DNA of 10,871 nucleotides from Smittium culicis. Its lineage: Eukaryota; Kickxellomycota; Harpellomycetes; Harpellales; Legeriomycetaceae. The notes under the pieces were generated by a model. It was not told where the DNA came from. It searched no databases and worked only from the letters and a program-made list of their open reading frames with translations. The stretch lies in the NCBI GenBank assembly GCA_001970855.1, contig LSSN01005774.1, positions 1 through 10,871 on the forward strand, read 5' to 3'. This document shows positions 8,989 through 10,871 of this stretch, piece after piece. The position numbers and the translations under genes are program-made. Within the stretch, counting starts at the first letter, position 1, and each line of letters begins with the position of its first letter.

Positions 8989-10059
8989 AACAATTAAAAT
9001 TATTATCTATAATAGTATATATAAAATATTTTTCTTTATTATAAATAAAATCTGGTAATCTCAAAAAAATTTTTTCACGTAAATTATTAAAATTAATAAA
9101 ATTCAATGGATTTTCTATTCTATTATAATATTATATTTGTATCATTTTTATTTATGCAGTTACATTGATAAGATTCTTGACTCAAATGATAGTTTAATAA
9201 GTATACACGAAATAAATAATTTGATGGTTCAATATATATGCTTTTAAAGTTTTTTGAGAATTTGATTATCATTAAAAGCAACACATTCATTATTATTTTT
9301 TTATTATATAATTTAATAGGATTTATATCTATAGATTTTTTTGATATTATAAAAGTTCTACTATCTCTTAAAGACTCGAAAAATTTATTTTGAACGAATA
9401 TCAGCTAAATAATCTTGCTTTTTTTATCGTGTAAAATTATCAATGCTTCCTAAGTAGATCGTGATAATATTTAAATTTAAAATAGCTCAATTAATAATAG
9501 AAAAAGGTAGATGGGATCAATAAAAATACATGATTCGACCAAAATTAATAGAATGGACTTTCGTTAGATCATATTTTAGTAGCAGGGATATTAAAATATA
9601 ATATAAGGTAACCAATAAAACACCGACTAAAACACTTTTATAAATAATAAGCGTTCATAATTAAACCTATGCTACGAGAAATTGTGTAAATTCGTCTTTT
9701 TCGAGTTTTTTCTCAATCTTGAGTATTTTACTATATAGTAAATCAATAATATCAAAAATACATTTAAAATTATAAAAAAATCGAGTAAAATTCAAATATT
9801 AAAAAATTCAAATAAAAATAACTTTTAGTAAATAGTAGATTAAAAAGTATCTTGTTCGCTTCATTTTTTTTATTACTAATATGTTGAATTCTAAAAAATA
9901 TTCATTGCACTGTATTTATCACGAATTAATTTTAATTATTAAATAAAAAGTATATTTGATACAAAGCTTAACTATTTTTTAATAGAATAAATTTATTAAA
10001 AAAAAGGGTTTTGAATAAAGTTACAAGTTCCCAAATAATTCAAGAAAAAATTCCAAATG

Positions 10060-10817
10060 CTTAAATGACTATCGTATTATAGTTTTGTAAATTAGTTTCC
10101 TGGTGTTAGTGTGTTTTACACCATTAAAAAAAGAAAAAGAGTATGTATTTGTGATAATATTTATTATACGGTGTTAAGCGTGTACTCGTTTAGTTTATAT
10201 CGTTTATTTTATATTTTCCCAAGCTGGAGAAATGGATATCAACCAGGCTATAGAAGATATAAATTTAATGACTCCGAAATTTCATTCTAATTGCAGCTGA
10301 ATTCGCCAATTTTCATCTTTGTTAGTCGAGATTTCTATAAGTGGTTTATAAAGCGTTATTCATTTATAAACATCGAGGTTTATTAATCCGAAGAATAATT
10401 AAGATTCAAGCAATGATTGAAATTTTTTTTGAATTATATTTTTCTATATTTTTGCATTATTACAGATGTCATGAAAAATCTTGAAAATACAAGATGTTTA
10501 AAGAGTGATTAGTTGTCAATATCAATTTTCTGTACGTTTTTTATTTATCTGAAGCTCCCTAGTTAATTCAATTTAAGTACAAATACGCAGCTATTTAAAT
10601 CGGGGCATTGCCTGTAACCCAAGTTGGAGGGGTTTTATTATTATGCAGTATATTGTATTTATTTTAGATTAGCAAGTTAAATACGCCTACCGATACTTTA
10701 ATTGCAAGTATAATAGAGTTATTGGATAAGAGTAATATTTTGAAATTTGGCCAATTTGTAGGCTATGTATTAGCTTATGGTGTACTTTAATTAGGTGATT
10801 CCGAGTTAAGGGTACAT
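10060..10817. other. Right margin of the gene desert, rising GC, no recognised gene
   Basis: GC climbs back (about 37% at 10561-10620). Two related short segments, GGTGTTAGTGTGT (10102-10114) and GGTGTTAAGCGTGT (10170-10183), lie 68 bases apart. The only start-to-stop frame of note is 22 codons (10232-10297, stop 10298-10300). The stretch may be the distal flank of a gene beyond the window or decayed coding DNA. Confidence 0.5.
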
Positions 10818-10826
10818 TTAACCCTT
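10808..10826. repeat. Inverted repeat AAGGGT/ACCCTT
   Basis: Perfect 6-bp arms (10808-10813, 10821-10826) are separated by ACATTTA. The right arm overlaps the TTAA-CCCTTT junction proposed as a transposon end, so the pairing may be incidental to that motif. Confidence 0.5.
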
Positions 10827-10871
10827 TCCCGCGCGGTAGACTATTTTTGGACCACCAAATATAGCCAACTG
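10818..10871 (+). mobile_element. Possible piggyBac-like transposon terminus, cut by the window end
   Basis: TTAA (10818-10821) is followed by CCCTTTCCCGCGCGG. piggyBac-family elements insert at TTAA and many begin with CCC or CCCTTT. The segment is abruptly GC-richer than what precedes it, and carries a hairpin (10841-10864) of a kind common in subterminal transposon DNA. No transposase and no second end are visible, so this rests on a short motif. A GC-rich promoter element of a neighbouring gene is the main alternative. Confidence 0.2.
10841..10864. repeat. Hairpin-forming inverted repeat at the right edge
   Basis: CTATTTTTGG (10841-10850) and CCAAATATAG (10855-10864) pair with a single T-T mismatch around the loop ACCA. 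It starts 19 bases inside the proposed TTAA-CCC end. Confidence 0.6.

Larger units (their letters stand above)
4870..9950. other. Extremely AT-rich gene-free core
   Basis: Sampled lines here are mostly 8-20% GC (about 10% at 4921-4980), with stop codons in all frames and no coding signal. Runs of A, T, TA and AAT dominate. The C-over-G skew seen to the left is lost: sampled lines are about balanced, some G-rich (10 G to 4 C at 5881-5940). From about 4980 to 5500 the plus strand is markedly A-rich. The one clear compositional exception is the island at about 6770-7050. The stretch could be a regional centromere, AT-rich heterochromatin or a decayed insertion. Confidence 0.8.

Noticed and set aside
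9459..10163. Shared 13-mer GTGATAATATTTA near 9461 and 10151
   Set aside because: Several such coincidences are expected among thousands of AT-rich positions, and the flanks do not match.

Overview
The window looks like a nuclear chromosome segment of an ascomycete, most likely a budding yeast. It holds one intact, intronless, moderately GC-rich gene at the left edge and then about 9.8 kb of very AT-rich DNA with no recognisable gene. The gene, on the minus strand (87-1001), is a Cbr1-type NADH-cytochrome b5 reductase with an N-terminal membrane anchor. Two of its three CTG codons fall inside the anchor and one in a hydrophobic helix position next to the NADH-binding loop. This favours the standard reading of CTG as leucine over the CTG-serine code. 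I cannot name the species.

Layout. 1-86 is the 3' flank of the reductase, with AATAAA-like and AT-rich polyadenylation signals on the minus strand. 1002-1420 is its promoter side: a short A/C-rich leader, a TATA box, a T10 tract, a small palindrome, a Rap1-like CCCACACACA motif and a perfect 11-copy CCCACT hexamer array. 1421 to about 4550 is gene-free, roughly 25-30% GC in sampled lines, with more C than G on the plus strand. Composition then falls, and about 4870-9950 is mostly 8-20% GC with little consistent skew. Inside it lies a distinct GC-richer island (about 6770-7050, about 34% GC) with two competing hairpins. From about 10060 GC rises again. The last 54 bases carry TTAA followed by CCCTTTCCCGCGCGG and a 10-bp-arm hairpin, possibly the start of a piggyBac-like transposon running off the window, or else the flank of another locus.

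The most interesting object is the gene desert itself. Its length, very low GC, loss of GC skew and embedded island would suit a regional centromere, an AT-rich heterochromatic block or a heavily decayed insertion. The sequence alone cannot separate these. I saw no tRNA, rRNA, CRISPR array or intact transposon coding region.
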